The notes below the pieces were generated by a model that worked only from the letters and a program-made list of their open reading frames with translations, made no database searches and was not told the origin of the DNA. Of a stretch of 64,000 nt of DNA, positions 52,195 through 61,798 are shown one piece after another. Position numbers and translations under genes: made by a program. The stretch's first letter is position 1. Every line of letters begins with the position of its first letter. The DNA is from Empedobacter brevis_A (lineage in GTDB: Bacteria > Bacteroidota > Bacteroidia > Flavobacteriales > Weeksellaceae): NCBI RefSeq assembly GCF_965118635.1, contig NZ_CBCPHV010000011.1, positions 1 through 64,000 of the forward strand. Direction: 5' to 3'.

Positions 52195-53574
52195 TTTTCC
52201 AAATATGGTTCCTAAGATATCTTGATCCACATCGATTTCTCCAGTAATATGCCCTAAATAAGTTAAAGCTTCGCGGATATCCATTGCCAATAAATCACCA
52301 GGAAGTCCCATGTCCATTCCTTGTTTGATTTTTCCAATTTGAGAAAGTGTGTTTTGTAAAGCCTCTAAATGGCGAGAATTGGTAACAATTGTATCATCTT
52401 GGTTAGTTCCTTTTAGTTTAATTTGATGAATCAAATTCTCTTTCAAGGCATCTAGATTAAACTGATCTTTTGCAGAGATTTCCAAATGAACAACATCCTT
52501 AAATTCTTCTTTGATTGCAGCTGATATAACTGATTCGTTATTCGTTATATCAATCTTATTGGCAACATTAAACAAGATTTTTCCCCTGCGTTGCAAATCA
52601 TCCAATTGATTAGCGATTTGATTATCAGAAGTGATATTGGCATCATACAAATAAATAATAATCGAAGCATTATCTATTTTTTCAAATGTTTTTTCAATTC
52701 CGATACGCTCTATAGAATCCCCAGCTTCACGTATTCCAGCTGTATCGATAAATCGAAAACCTATACCATTTATATAGATAGTTTCTTCAATCGTATCACG
52801 TGTTGTGCCCTCGATATCAGAAACAATAGCACGCTCTTCATTTAATAAAGAATTTAATAAAGTAGATTTTCCTGCATTCGGAGCTCCTACAATCGCTACA
52901 GGAACACCATTTTTGATTACATTACCAAAGGCAAAAGAATCAGCTAAACGTTTTAAGATAGATTGTAATTTGTTCAACAATTCATAAAATTGGGTGCGAT
53001 CAGCAAATTCTACATCTTCTTCAGAAAAATCCAATTCCAATTCCATTAAAGCTGCAAAGTTAATCATCTGATCACGCAAATCTTTGATAAGATTCGAGAA
53101 ACCACCACGCATTTGCTTGATCGCAATTTCATGAGAAGCTTTAGAATCCGATGCAATCAAATCGGCTACAGCTTCTGCTTGGGTTAAATCCATTTTACCA
53201 TTCCAGAAAGCACGGAAAGTATATTCTCCTGGATTAGCATTACGAATACCTATTTTGTTCAACAATTCCAATACTTTTTGTTGGATATAAATAGATCCAT
53301 GCGTAGAGATCTCAACAACATCTTCACCTGTATACGAATGTGGATTTTTAAATACAGAGAACAAAGCTTCATCTACAATGGTATCTCCATCCATCACATA
53401 ACCCAAATGAATGGTATGCGATGCGGCATCATTCAAAGATTTAGCAGAATTAAATTTTGATTGATAAATCTGAGCAACTTTAGAAATTGCTTCTGGTCCA
53501 GAAATACGAATAACCGCTATAGCGCCCATTCCATTGGCAGTAGCCAATGCGCAAATTGTATCATTGTTTAGCAT
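52177..53574 (-). CDS. mnmE: tRNA modification GTPase MnmE
   Basis: This 465-aa protein has an N-terminal tetrahydrofolate-binding domain (TICALATANGMGAIAVIRIS), a helical domain and an inserted G domain with GAPNAGKSTLLN, a switch region with EGTTRDTIEE, DTAG and the NKID base motif. It ends with the catalytic FCIGK, where Cys is needed for modification. With MnmG it makes cmnm5U at the tRNA wobble position. Its 3' end is the integration site of the neighbouring island. Confidence 0.97.
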   Translation of the reverse strand: MLNNDTICALATANGMGAIAVIRISGPEAISKVAQIYQSKFNSAKSLNDAASHTIHLGYVMDGDTIVDEALFSVFKNPHSYTGEDVVEISTHGSIYIQQKVLELLNKIGIRNANPGEYTFRAFWNGKMDLTQAEAVADLIASDSKASHEIAIKQMRGGFSNLIKDLRDQMINFAALMELELDFSEEDVEFADRTQFYELLNKLQSILKRLADSFAFGNVIKNGVPVAIVGAPNAGKSTLLNSLLNEERAIVSDIEGTTRDTIEETIYINGIGFRFIDTAGIREAGDSIERIGIEKTFEKIDNASIIIYLYDANITSDNQIANQLDDLQRRGKILFNVANKIDITNNESVISAAIKEEFKDVVHLEISAKDQFNLDALKENLIHQIKLKGTNQDDTIVTNSRHLEALQNTLSQIGKIKQGMDMGLPGDLLAMDIREALTYLGHITGEIDVDQDILGTIFGKFCIGK

Positions 53575-53948
53575 ATTGCAAATTTACAACTTTATTAGAA
53601 GTCAAGAAATTATTCTTTTGACAGTTAAGATAAAGTTAAAAGTAATTTATATGCATTATAAAATACGTTGTAATGAAATGATAATGAATACTTAATATTT
53701 ATCTATTTTTGTTTATTGAATTTTGTCATGCTCGAGTATTCTTTTTAAGTAAACATTAAACTTAATTTTGCAAATTCTTTTGGCCTAACTAATATAAGTT
53801 GATGTATAGAATTGAATGGTTAGAAGCATAAGAATTGAAGATTACACATAACTTTTATTTTATAAAAATAAAAATTGAACAAGTAGGGATTAGTTCTATT
53901 TTTTTGTTATAAAAACCTAAATACGAATGAAAAATATATAAATAGAAT
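53575..53948. other. Divergent intergenic region
   Basis: 374 bp between mnmE and a secreted-protein gene hold the promoters of both. One perfect -7 match on the plus strand is TAATTTTG at 53763-53770, about 180 nt before the secreted-protein ATG, without a clear -33 box. Nothing else is recognisable. Confidence 0.4.
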
Positions 53949-55712
53949 ATGAAGTTGAATTGGTTATTAAATACAGCGGTTGGTTTATCATTTATACAAA
54001 TGTCAAATGCGCAGGTGAAAATACCTGCTTCTAATGGAAATCCTACAAATAGAAAAGGTATTCCTTGTGGGATTTGTGTTCCCCAAGGTTGGTCATTAAT
54101 TACAGGAACGCCAGATATTTCGACAAGTAAAATTGTTGCAGGAAATGATACATCTGGTGGTGGGGAACAATGGACGAATCAACCTTTAGCACTTCCTCCA
54201 AATGGTCATACCAATTGGATTACCATACGTGATGTGGGGAGTAAAAGTGGAGAAGAAGCAATACAAACCAACATGACGAATTTGGTTGTTGGAAGAGACT
54301 ATGAAGTTGTAATCTATTCTATGACGGCAATAGCAAATAATGGATCAACAAAATATAGCCCTACTTATATAGACAAATTTGATTTTCAAGTAGGGACTTA
54401 TCCTCGCGTCAATGTGACTCAAATCAATAAAGATATTGATGGTGCATGGGGAACAAATCGATTAGTATTTACAGCACAATCGTCTTCTATGCCATTAAAG
54501 TTTTATCCTGGTTATAATGCAAGCACAGATTCTTTTGAGTCCGTAAATATTTCTGTTACACTTAATGCGATTAATACATTACCTGTTGGTCAAAACTTCA
54601 TGGAAGAAGGGGTGAAAAATCAACTAAAAACGCTAGATGTAGGGAGTAAAGCAATAGAATACGATAGTGGACAATCAATACAGTTGAATACAATTGACTT
54701 AGATCTAGATACGCCAGGTATTCAAAATGTTTATGTTGATGCTACTGGAAAATGGGAAGCAAATTCATCGGGATTTGTCACTTTTACACCTGCAAATGGT
54801 TTCGAAGGACAAGCATCCATAAAATATACGATTCAAGATAATTATTCATTAAATGGTGTTCCATCTCCAGGAACGTCACTTCCAAAATCATTGAGAATCA
54901 ATATACCTCCTTGTACGATAACGATTCAAGGTTCAGATTTCGCTGTAGAAGGTGGAGAGGAAAAAACGTTTACAATGCCAGCTACAGATTATGGTTTCCA
55001 GTTTGACATTTATGAATTAGATAATTCATTTCAATTAAACATAAATGGAGTGGATTTAGCAAATGAAGAAATCGATTTTCAAGCAAATTCTGGTGGATCA
55101 AAATTAAACGCTGAATTTTTAGACGGTTTAAGACACGGTATGGCAGGAACTGAAAGAATATTTGTATTAAAAGGTGATAAGGATTCACCAATTGTTCGAG
55201 TTAAAATTGATCCCAAAGGAAATGTTACCCTACTAGCACGTAAAACGAACGCGGACAAAACATTATATGAAATGAGATTATTTGGTAAAACAGCTAGTAA
55301 TCCTAATGTAGACGCAGCTTTTAACGTAATTAATTGGCATACAGATCAACCAAATACTGTAATCGCTTCTCAGAAAGTTGTTGGTGCAACAAGTATGAAA
55401 GGATATGGAAGTGGATTGAAAATTGTCGAATGTCCTTGTTACAGAATACCAAAACTTGGAACACCAACTGGTACAACAAATGTTGGAATTACAACGAACA
55501 CGACTATCAACTCCAATTGGCCAACAAATATTCCAAATGCAGCATTAGTATTAGATTCTAAATCAAAAGGAATGGTGATTTCACGTATCAATAATGTTTT
55601 AGAAGACATCAAAGCTCCTATTGAAGGAATGATTGCATACGACGAAACAGATAAATGTGTGAAATTATATAATGGTGACAATTGGAAATGTTTAAATAAT
55701 GCATGCGATTAA
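53949..55712 (+). CDS. Large secreted protein of unknown function
   Basis: This 587-aa protein has a signal peptide ending near SNAQ (about 22), a beta-rich N-terminal domain with a CGIC pair, a middle tandem-Ig/cadherin-like part (FTPANGFEGQASIKYTIQDN, about 277-296), a probable jelly-roll domain and a conserved-looking C-terminal tail (GMVISRINNVLEDIKAPIEG then DETDKCVKLYNGDNWKC). The tail has the same layout as the C terminus of the next protein (ALVLPRV...YPGMICYD...VAIFDGVQWNYW). Probably a cell-surface or extracellular protein; no sorting signal I can name. Confidence 0.65.
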   Translation: MKLNWLLNTAVGLSFIQMSNAQVKIPASNGNPTNRKGIPCGICVPQGWSLITGTPDISTSKIVAGNDTSGGGEQWTNQPLALPPNGHTNWITIRDVGSKSGEEAIQTNMTNLVVGRDYEVVIYSMTAIANNGSTKYSPTYIDKFDFQVGTYPRVNVTQINKDIDGAWGTNRLVFTAQSSSMPLKFYPGYNASTDSFESVNISVTLNAINTLPVGQNFMEEGVKNQLKTLDVGSKAIEYDSGQSIQLNTIDLDLDTPGIQNVYVDATGKWEANSSGFVTFTPANGFEGQASIKYTIQDNYSLNGVPSPGTSLPKSLRINIPPCTITIQGSDFAVEGGEEKTFTMPATDYGFQFDIYELDNSFQLNINGVDLANEEIDFQANSGGSKLNAEFLDGLRHGMAGTERIFVLKGDKDSPIVRVKIDPKGNVTLLARKTNADKTLYEMRLFGKTASNPNVDAAFNVINWHTDQPNTVIASQKVVGATSMKGYGSGLKIVECPCYRIPKLGTPTGTTNVGITTNTTINSNWPTNIPNAALVLDSKSKGMVISRINNVLEDIKAPIEGMIAYDETDKCVKLYNGDNWKCLNNACD

Positions 55713-55716
55713 TAAA

Positions 55717-56229
55717 ATGAAAAAAATAATAGTTACTTCGTTATTCTCTACCTTACTTTATACAAATGCAAATGCACAACTGATAATTGCAAATGAAAAT
55801 AATTATCCATCTGCATTAATTACGGAATCGACTTTAGTACAATTTGAAGAAAATCAAACAAAAGGTATCATCCTTCCTGAAATTGAGGCTCTTCCAGAAA
55901 ACCCTACAAATGGAACTTTTATATTTGATAAAAATGAAGTTAAGGTAAAAATGTACGAAAACGGCCAATGGATAAGCATGACCGATAGAGGAAGTAATCA
56001 AACAATACAAAACGATAATGACAAAGGAGAAGGTGTAATCATCGGTGCGGAATCTTCTACAGCTGAAGGAGTTTTAATTCTAGAATCTCCAGACAAAGCA
56101 CTTGTATTACCTCGAGTAAAAAACATCACAACAGATGTTGTAAATCCTTATCCAGGAATGATTTGTTATGATATAGCTTCCAAAACTGTCGCTATTTTTG
56201 ATGGTGTACAATGGAATTACTGGAATTAA
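55717..56229 (+). CDS. Secreted protein with the same C-terminal module
   Basis: This 170-aa protein has a signal peptide (MKKIIVTSLFSTLLYTNANA) and two copies of a short module: GIILPEIEALPENPTNGTFI...MYENGQWI and LVLPRVKNITTDVVNPYPGM...FDGVQWNYW. I use ATG 55717 because the signal peptide begins there; an upstream ATG at 55699 overlaps the previous gene. The module is shared with the protein upstream, so the two likely act together. Such repeats occur in Flavobacteriia surface proteins. Confidence 0.65.
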   Translation: MKKIIVTSLFSTLLYTNANAQLIIANENNYPSALITESTLVQFEENQTKGIILPEIEALPENPTNGTFIFDKNEVKVKMYENGQWISMTDRGSNQTIQNDNDKGEGVIIGAESSTAEGVLILESPDKALVLPRVKNITTDVVNPYPGMICYDIASKTVAIFDGVQWNYWN

Positions 56230-56253
56230 TTTTATAAAATAAAGTAATTGAAT

Positions 56254-56287
56254 AAAAAAGGAGTAATAATATTATTACTCCTTTTTT
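56254..56287 (+). terminator. Perfect palindromic terminator
   Basis: AAAAAAGGAGTAATAAT pairs with ATTATTACTCCTTTTTT, with T tracts on both strands. Confidence 0.8.
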
Positions 56288-56374
56288 ATTGATAGTAGAG
56301 CAGATGCATAATTAAAGTAATAACTGCTTAAACTTTTCATCAAAAATAAGTAGCTTTAGGGTAAATAAAATAAG

Positions 56375-57223
56375 ATGAATCCAACGATAAATAAAGAAAC
56401 AAATAGTATTATTAGTAACCCTTTTACGCGACCTTTCTTAGCAGATTGTTTTTATCCTGATTCCGAAAATAAGCTTCCACTTATAATTTTTGCACACGGA
56501 TATAAAGGATACAAAGATTGGGGAACATTCAATTTAATGGCAGAAGAATTTGCAAAACAAGGATTTGTTTTCGTGAAATTTAACTTTTCTCATAATGGAA
56601 CAACCTTAGACAATCCAACAAATTTTGATGATTTATTAGCTTTCGGAAATAATAATTATACAAAGGAAATGTCTGACTATAATGCTGTTCTAGATTTCTT
56701 TTACAAACATCCAAAAGTAGATTCGACTAAAATTGCAATTATGGGACATAGCAGAGGAGGAGGAAATACAATTCTACAAGCTTACCGAGATGAACGTGTT
56801 AAAGCGTTGATTACGTTAGCTGGAGTTGATAGTTTTGCGAATCGTTTTCCTAAAAAAGAAAGATTAGAAGAGTTCAAGAAAAATGGAGTTTTTTATGTTG
56901 AGAATGTTCGTACAAAACAACAAATGCCTCATTATTATCAATTTTATGAAGATTTTATTCAACATGAAAATGAATTAAATATTCAGTTTGCAGCTCAACA
57001 TCTAAAGAAACCATATCTTATCATTCAAGGAACAAACGACGAAGCTGTAAAACCGAATACAGCAAATTTATTACACGAATGGTGTAAAAATTCTGAGTTG
57101 TTTTTGATAAATGGAGCAAACCATACTTTTGGTGGAAAAGAGCCTTGGATAGACGAACAATTGCCAGAAGATTTGAATATTCTAATTGAAAAATCAGTTA
57201 GTTTTTTAAAAGAAAATTTATAA
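56375..57223 (+). CDS. Alpha/beta hydrolase (dienelactone-hydrolase-like)
   Basis: This 282-aa cytoplasmic protein has FAHGYKGYKDW (oxyanion region), the nucleophile elbow GHSRGG (about Ser124), a likely acid in QGTNDEAVK (about 214) and a likely His in GANHTFGG (about 249). The HGxKG...D layout matches small peptidase or esterase-like hydrolases. No operon partner is evident. Confidence 0.85.
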   Translation: MNPTINKETNSIISNPFTRPFLADCFYPDSENKLPLIIFAHGYKGYKDWGTFNLMAEEFAKQGFVFVKFNFSHNGTTLDNPTNFDDLLAFGNNNYTKEMSDYNAVLDFFYKHPKVDSTKIAIMGHSRGGGNTILQAYRDERVKALITLAGVDSFANRFPKKERLEEFKKNGVFYVENVRTKQQMPHYYQFYEDFIQHENELNIQFAAQHLKKPYLIIQGTNDEAVKPNTANLLHEWCKNSELFLINGANHTFGGKEPWIDEQLPEDLNILIEKSVSFLKENL

Positions 57224-57252
57224 ACGAATAATTTAACAAATTTAAGAATTTG

Positions 57253-57268
57253 TGGCATGCTTTTAGCA
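57253..57268 (+). promoter_or_regulatory. Candidate sigma-54 promoter
   Basis: TGGCATGCTTTTAGCA matches the -24/-12 consensus TGGCAYrnnnnTTGCW with one mismatch in the -12 box. It lies 25 nt before the ATG of the 38-aa membrane protein. Confidence 0.45.
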
Positions 57269-57292
57269 ACTCCTTTTTAAATTTGATTTATA

Positions 57293-57409
57293 ATGTCATC
57301 AAAAAAAAACTATGCTACAAAAAGAGGTATTGGTATTTTTAATTTAAAATTAGTCGATATACTGATAGTTCTTACTTTATTAATATTGCTAATTGTAGTA
57401 TTCATTTAA
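57293..57409 (+). CDS. 38-aa single-helix membrane protein
   Basis: A short frame encodes a basic N terminus (MSSKKNYATKRG) and one hydrophobic helix (VDILIVLTLLILLIVVFI), with no residues after it. It follows a sigma-54-like promoter at the right distance and precedes a strong terminator, which together support a real gene. Similar tiny membrane proteins exist, but I recognise no family. Confidence 0.5.
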   Translation: MSSKKNYATKRGIGIFNLKLVDILIVLTLLILLIVVFI

Positions 57410-57418
57410 AAAATAAAA

Positions 57419-57450
57419 AAAAGCTTCTTAATTCTAATTAAGAAGCTTTT
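57419..57450. terminator. Bidirectional terminator
   Basis: AAAAGCTTCTTAAT pairs with ATTAAGAAGCTTTT. It serves the 38-aa gene and the convergent SIMPL gene. Confidence 0.8.
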
Positions 57451-57455
57451 ATATT

Positions 57456-58190
57456 TTAATTAGACTTATAACTTGCTCGCACTGTAATTTGCGCCGTCTT
57501 TTGTCGTGAAGTAGTATTAAATGAACCTCCAGCAGAATATTCTTCATTATCATTCTTACCTGTGATTTGAAAAATACCCAAATCGGCTTGTTTTAATTTT
57601 CCTAAACTCGAGCCAGATTTTGTCGCAATGTTTTCTGCTCTTTGTTTGGCATTTTCTGAAGCTTGTGCAATCAATTCCAGTTTCAAATCTTCTAATTTCG
57701 AATAATAATAATTCGGATTTGAAGAACTTAATTCAATTCCTTGGCTAATTAACGTTGAGATTTCACGAGAAGCTTTTTCTATTTTATCCAATTCTTTCGA
57801 TTCTATTGTCGCATCCTGTGAAAGATTATAACCAGCAAATTGACTGATTGAATTTCCGTTCGCATCTGTTCCGTATTGAAAATCTTTAGAAATATTTACC
57901 GCTTCAAAAACAATTTCTTTTGGATTAATCCCTTGTGAAATTAAAAAGTTCTTAACAACAGTTTGATCTGCTTTCAATTGATCTGAAGCAACGCGTAAAT
58001 CATAATCTTTTCTACTAAACGTTGCGCGCCATTTCACTAAATCGGCATTAAAATCTTTCAGCGCATTTCCTGTAACATTAATCGATTCCGTGCTTTTAAA
58101 TTTATATTTATAAGCCGTTCCTAAAATACAGGTAGCAACAATTAACCCAACAGATAAAACAGAGGCGACTATTACTGAAAATTTATTCAT
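57456..58190 (-). CDS. SIMPL (DUF541) domain protein
   Basis: This 244-aa protein has one N-terminal membrane anchor (VIVASVLSVGLIVATCILG) and a SIMPL domain: INVTGNALKDFNADLVKWRA, then GYNLSQDATIESKELDKIEK, AQASENAKQRAENIATKSGS and the C-terminal QITVRASY strand. It is a periplasmic, inner-membrane-tethered protein. Family members have roles in envelope or oxidative stress, mostly undefined. Confidence 0.85.
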   Translation of the reverse strand: MNKFSVIVASVLSVGLIVATCILGTAYKYKFKSTESINVTGNALKDFNADLVKWRATFSRKDYDLRVASDQLKADQTVVKNFLISQGINPKEIVFEAVNISKDFQYGTDANGNSISQFAGYNLSQDATIESKELDKIEKASREISTLISQGIELSSSNPNYYYSKLEDLKLELIAQASENAKQRAENIATKSGSSLGKLKQADLGIFQITGKNDNEEYSAGGSFNTTSRQKTAQITVRASYKSN

Positions 58191-58256
58191 AATGATTGGT
58201 TTTTAGTAAAGGTAGAAAAAATCAAAATCATTATGATTCACTAATTATAGTGAAGT

Positions 58257-58889
58257 TTAGGCAATTAAAATAGGGAATTCTTGATCGATGATAAAAATGA
58301 TTAAACTTCCTTCAGAATAATCGATTGTTACAATATCTTCATTGGCTTTATTACGTGTTCCTACGCGAGAAAGTAAATTTAGATTCTCATTATTTAATGG
58401 ATATTCTAATCCTTTTGTAATAATATTTTTACATTCGGGAAAGGGAAGAAGCGAAATTGTTCGTCCGAAATAACCTTCTAATTTCGTTTCCTTTTCAGCA
58501 AAGAAATATTGACTGTAATTATCATAGAACAAAATATTGATCTGATTTTTGAAACGATATGCCGCATTCAGATTGCCTATAAAATGATCTTGCTGACGAC
58601 CACTTGCTCCAAATACATCAACATTTTCAAAACCTTTATCCAAAATAAGTTGTAGAGCTTTTGCAAAGTCGGTATCATTTTGATCAGGAGTTGAAATAAC
58701 TTCTGTTTCTGAAGGAAACTGATTAAGTTCAAAAGAATCAAAATCACCCGAGATTACATCGGGTGTTATATTTAAATCTTTCAAATAATGAAATGCTCCA
58801 TCTGTACAAAAAATCATTTCATAATTCGTTGTATCAGGTAAAATGTTTGGAACTTCACCATTTAGAAATAAAAGCGCTTTTTTACTCAC
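58257..58889 (-). CDS. Thiamine diphosphokinase
   Basis: This 210-aa protein makes thiamine diphosphate from thiamine and ATP. Motifs are FCTDGAFHYL, SGDFDS (about 48-53), DQNDTDFAKAL and GASGRQQDHF, the last usually GGRxDH. It overlaps the adenosyltransferase gene by 8 bp, so the two cofactor genes are co-translated. No TPP riboswitch is visible upstream. Confidence 0.9.
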   Translation of the reverse strand: MSKKALLFLNGEVPNILPDTTNYEMIFCTDGAFHYLKDLNITPDVISGDFDSFELNQFPSETEVISTPDQNDTDFAKALQLILDKGFENVDVFGASGRQQDHFIGNLNAAYRFKNQINILFYDNYSQYFFAEKETKLEGYFGRTISLLPFPECKNIITKGLEYPLNNENLNLLSRVGTRNKANEDIVTIDYSEGSLIIFIIDQEFPILIA

Positions 58890-59448
58890 CTGGAATCCAT
58901 TTTATTTCTTCGTGATTGTTATCTGCAGCAATTTTACGTGCTAAAACAAATAAATAATCAGAAAGACGATTTAAGTATTTTTGTAATTCTGGACGAATTT
59001 CTTCCTCTTCTGCTAAACCAACTGTTAAGCGTTCGGCGCGGCGACAAATACAACGCGCAATGTGTGCATGAGAAGCAGCTTGGTTTCCTCCTGGTAAAAT
59101 AAAATGTGTCAATTGTTCCAATTGTCCTTCCAAATCATCAATCCAATCTTCCAATTGAACAATGTCTTCTTCAGAAATCATTTTAGGAATACGCGGTTTA
59201 CCATTTGCTAAATATAATTTATCTACTGGTGTAGCCAATTCAGCCCCAAGATTAAACAAATCTTTTTGTATAATGATAATTTCTTCCTCTAATGCAGGAT
59301 TTATTTTATAAGAACGAATTAATCCTAAATAAGAATTTAATTCATCAACCGTTCCGTAAGAATCTATTTTTAAACTATTTTTAGAAACACGAGTTCCTCC
59401 ATATAAACCTGTTGCTCCTTTGTCTCCTGTTTTTGTATATACTTTCAT
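58882..59448 (-). CDS. PduO-type cob(I)alamin adenosyltransferase
   Basis: This 188-aa protein has the PduO/CobO-type features KVYTKTGDKGATGLYGGTRV (ATP-binding N terminus), SYGTVDELNSYLG and ARCICRRAERLTVGL, ending with LNRLSDYLFVLARKIA. It adds the adenosyl group to cob(I)alamin. It lies upstream of, and overlaps, the thiamine diphosphokinase gene. Confidence 0.95.
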   Translation of the reverse strand: MKVYTKTGDKGATGLYGGTRVSKNSLKIDSYGTVDELNSYLGLIRSYKINPALEEEIIIIQKDLFNLGAELATPVDKLYLANGKPRIPKMISEEDIVQLEDWIDDLEGQLEQLTHFILPGGNQAASHAHIARCICRRAERLTVGLAEEEEIRPELQKYLNRLSDYLFVLARKIAADNNHEEIKWIPGE

Positions 59449-59484
59449 GTGATTTCAACTAATATTTTCGAAGGTAAGAAAATA

Positions 59485-60708
59485 TTAAACATTTTTAGGT
59501 AAAAGAGGTTTAGTAAAAAAATGATATCCGATAGCCACAATAATTAAAATGATAGTCGTAATAATCCAAAGTGTATCAAATCCATAATCTTTTGCAACAT
59601 GTGTTCCTAAATAAGGAGAAACAATAAATGCAATAGCTACCGACATTCCGTTAAGTCCCATATAAGCGCCTCTGTTATTCTTTTGAGAACGAAAAGCGGT
59701 TACAGTTGACATCAATGGTAAGACAAGCATTTCTCCAATAGACATTAATCCTATGGCTAAGTACAACATTCCTAATGTATGACTGAATGTGAAGATGAAA
59801 TAACTAATAGCTGTAATGAATGAACCAAATACTAAAAGTTGAGTAACACTGAATCTTTTTTCAGTATAATGAATCAATAGCATCTCGAATACAACAATCA
59901 AAAATCCACTAAATCCCATTAAAAATCCAATTTCTTTTTGAGATAAATGAACGACATCTTTATAGAATAAGGGTAAAGTATTTAAAATCTGAAAGAAGGC
60001 AATAGAAAATAACACACAGAATAAGTTGAACAATAAGAATGGTGTATCTGTGTAGGCATTACGTTCTTTCTCTTCAACGACTTTTTCAGAAACATTTTCT
60101 GTTGCAGCATTTCGTTCTTTTCGACCTTTGAAGAAAGCAACGAAAACAATTCCAGCAATCAAAGCTGCTCCAGCATTGCAATAGAATAATAAATCGTAAG
60201 AATAGTTAGATAAAAATCCTCCCATTGAAGGCCCAATTGAGAAACCTAAATTAACCGCCATTCTATTTAAAGAAAAAGCACGCGTGATATTTTCTTTTTT
60301 TGCATAACGTGTAATGGCAACAGAGTTGGCTGGACGAAATAATTCACTTATTGTACTTAAAATAAGCATAATTACAGCAAAAGATTCTACTGTTTTGAAA
60401 TAAGGTAAAATAAAAAACAAGGGAGCACTTAAAAACAAACTAAGCGCTTGCACTTTAAAATTCCCAATTTTATCGGTAATCCATCCTCCAAACCAAGAAC
60501 CAATTACAGAACCTACACCAAAACAGCTTAGTACAATTCCTGCATTTTCTAAAGAAAATCCAAGTTTGGAAATCATATAAATTCCTAAAAATGGTAAAAC
60601 CATAGAACCCATTCGGTTTAACAACATTACGATTGCTAACATCCAAGATTCTTTCGAAAGTCCACTGTAGGCATCAATATAAATTTTTAGAATTTTTTTC
60701 ATCTCCAA
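59485..60708 (-). CDS. MFS transporter
   Basis: This 407-aa protein has 12 predicted helices. The N-half motif A is GSWFGGWITDKIG (about 69-81) and a long charged loop separates the halves (FKGRKERNAATENVSEKVVE...). It resembles drug or small-molecule exporters of the DHA type; the substrate cannot be read from sequence. The start at 60708 or the Met two codons later are both possible. Confidence 0.85.
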   Translation of the reverse strand: MEMKKILKIYIDAYSGLSKESWMLAIVMLLNRMGSMVLPFLGIYMISKLGFSLENAGIVLSCFGVGSVIGSWFGGWITDKIGNFKVQALSLFLSAPLFFILPYFKTVESFAVIMLILSTISELFRPANSVAITRYAKKENITRAFSLNRMAVNLGFSIGPSMGGFLSNYSYDLLFYCNAGAALIAGIVFVAFFKGRKERNAATENVSEKVVEEKERNAYTDTPFLLFNLFCVLFSIAFFQILNTLPLFYKDVVHLSQKEIGFLMGFSGFLIVVFEMLLIHYTEKRFSVTQLLVFGSFITAISYFIFTFSHTLGMLYLAIGLMSIGEMLVLPLMSTVTAFRSQKNNRGAYMGLNGMSVAIAFIVSPYLGTHVAKDYGFDTLWIITTIILIIVAIGYHFFTKPLLPKNV

Positions 60709-60827
60709 ATTTTCTTTTTTTTATGCTGCAAAGTTAACTTCTTTTTTTACAAAAAATCAGTTATTTATCAAGCTTTCTGATAATCTTTGATTACTTTTGA
60801 AACCACTTAAAAACAAATCTAATATCT

Positions 60828-61676
60828 ATGTTGTTTTACAATTTCATTCTGAAGGTCTTAATTGTTATAAATGGTCTTGGAGCAGCATCAGGATTAGTGG
60901 TTGATAAACACCATGTTTACACAATTTCTGATGATAAAGCACATTTGTACGTTTACAACAAAAAGAAAAAAGAAGTAGAGAAAGTTGATTTAAATCCAGA
61001 AGTAAAATCAAAACACATCAATAAAAAAGATAAACCAGATTTTGAAGCAATTACAAAATTTGACAATCATTTGTATATTCTTGGATCAGGTTCCAAAGAA
61101 AATCGTTTCGATTTGATTTCTTATAACATCAAAACCAAGAAAGTTAAAAATGATAATTATAGTTTTCTTTTAGATGAATTTCTAAACGTTTCTAATCTAT
61201 CAAAAAAAGACTTCAATATCGAAGGAATTATAACTGATGGCCATTGTACTTATTTTTTTAACAGAGGAAATGGACCTGCTGGTGTAAATGGAATTTATAG
61301 AGTAGGAGGTAAAATAAACGATTTGAGAGGCAAAACAATAGAGTTTATTCCAATCACTTTACCAAAATTAAACAACGAAACAACAACATTCTCCGATGCT
61401 ATTTTGGTAGACGGAAAAGTGTTATTTACAGCAACAGTTGAGTCGAAAAGTACAACTCAGTTTAATGGAGAAATAAAAGGTTCCATTATTGGTGAGTTAG
61501 ATTTAGGAACAATGGAGGTTGTGCGTTGGCAAAAAATTTCTGATGACAAGAAAATTGAAGGTTTAGCGTTGTATAAAGAATCTCGCAAAAATTACGTTTT
61601 ATATTTGTGCGAAGATAATGATGATGACTCTGATAAAGCATCAATTTATATCTATAAATACCAAAAAGAAATCTAA
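60828..61676 (+). CDS. DUF6929-like beta-propeller protein
   Basis: This 282-aa protein has repeated short strands such as GLVVDKHHVYTISDDKAHLY, FEAITKFDNHLYILGSGSKE and NIEGIITDGHCTYFFNRGNG, the pattern I associate with DUF6929. No clear signal peptide, although the first 18 residues are hydrophobic. Function unknown. Confidence 0.6.
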   Translation: MLFYNFILKVLIVINGLGAASGLVVDKHHVYTISDDKAHLYVYNKKKKEVEKVDLNPEVKSKHINKKDKPDFEAITKFDNHLYILGSGSKENRFDLISYNIKTKKVKNDNYSFLLDEFLNVSNLSKKDFNIEGIITDGHCTYFFNRGNGPAGVNGIYRVGGKINDLRGKTIEFIPITLPKLNNETTTFSDAILVDGKVLFTATVESKSTTQFNGEIKGSIIGELDLGTMEVVRWQKISDDKKIEGLALYKESRKNYVLYLCEDNDDDSDKASIYIYKYQKEI

Positions 61677-61798
61677 ACGATTAGAATAATGAACAGCGAA
61701 ATACGGACATCGAAGTTCGATTTATTCTTAAAAAATTGTGAAAGTATTTTCAAGACTATTATATTTGTCCGTCAAAATTTATTTATCAATTAAACATT

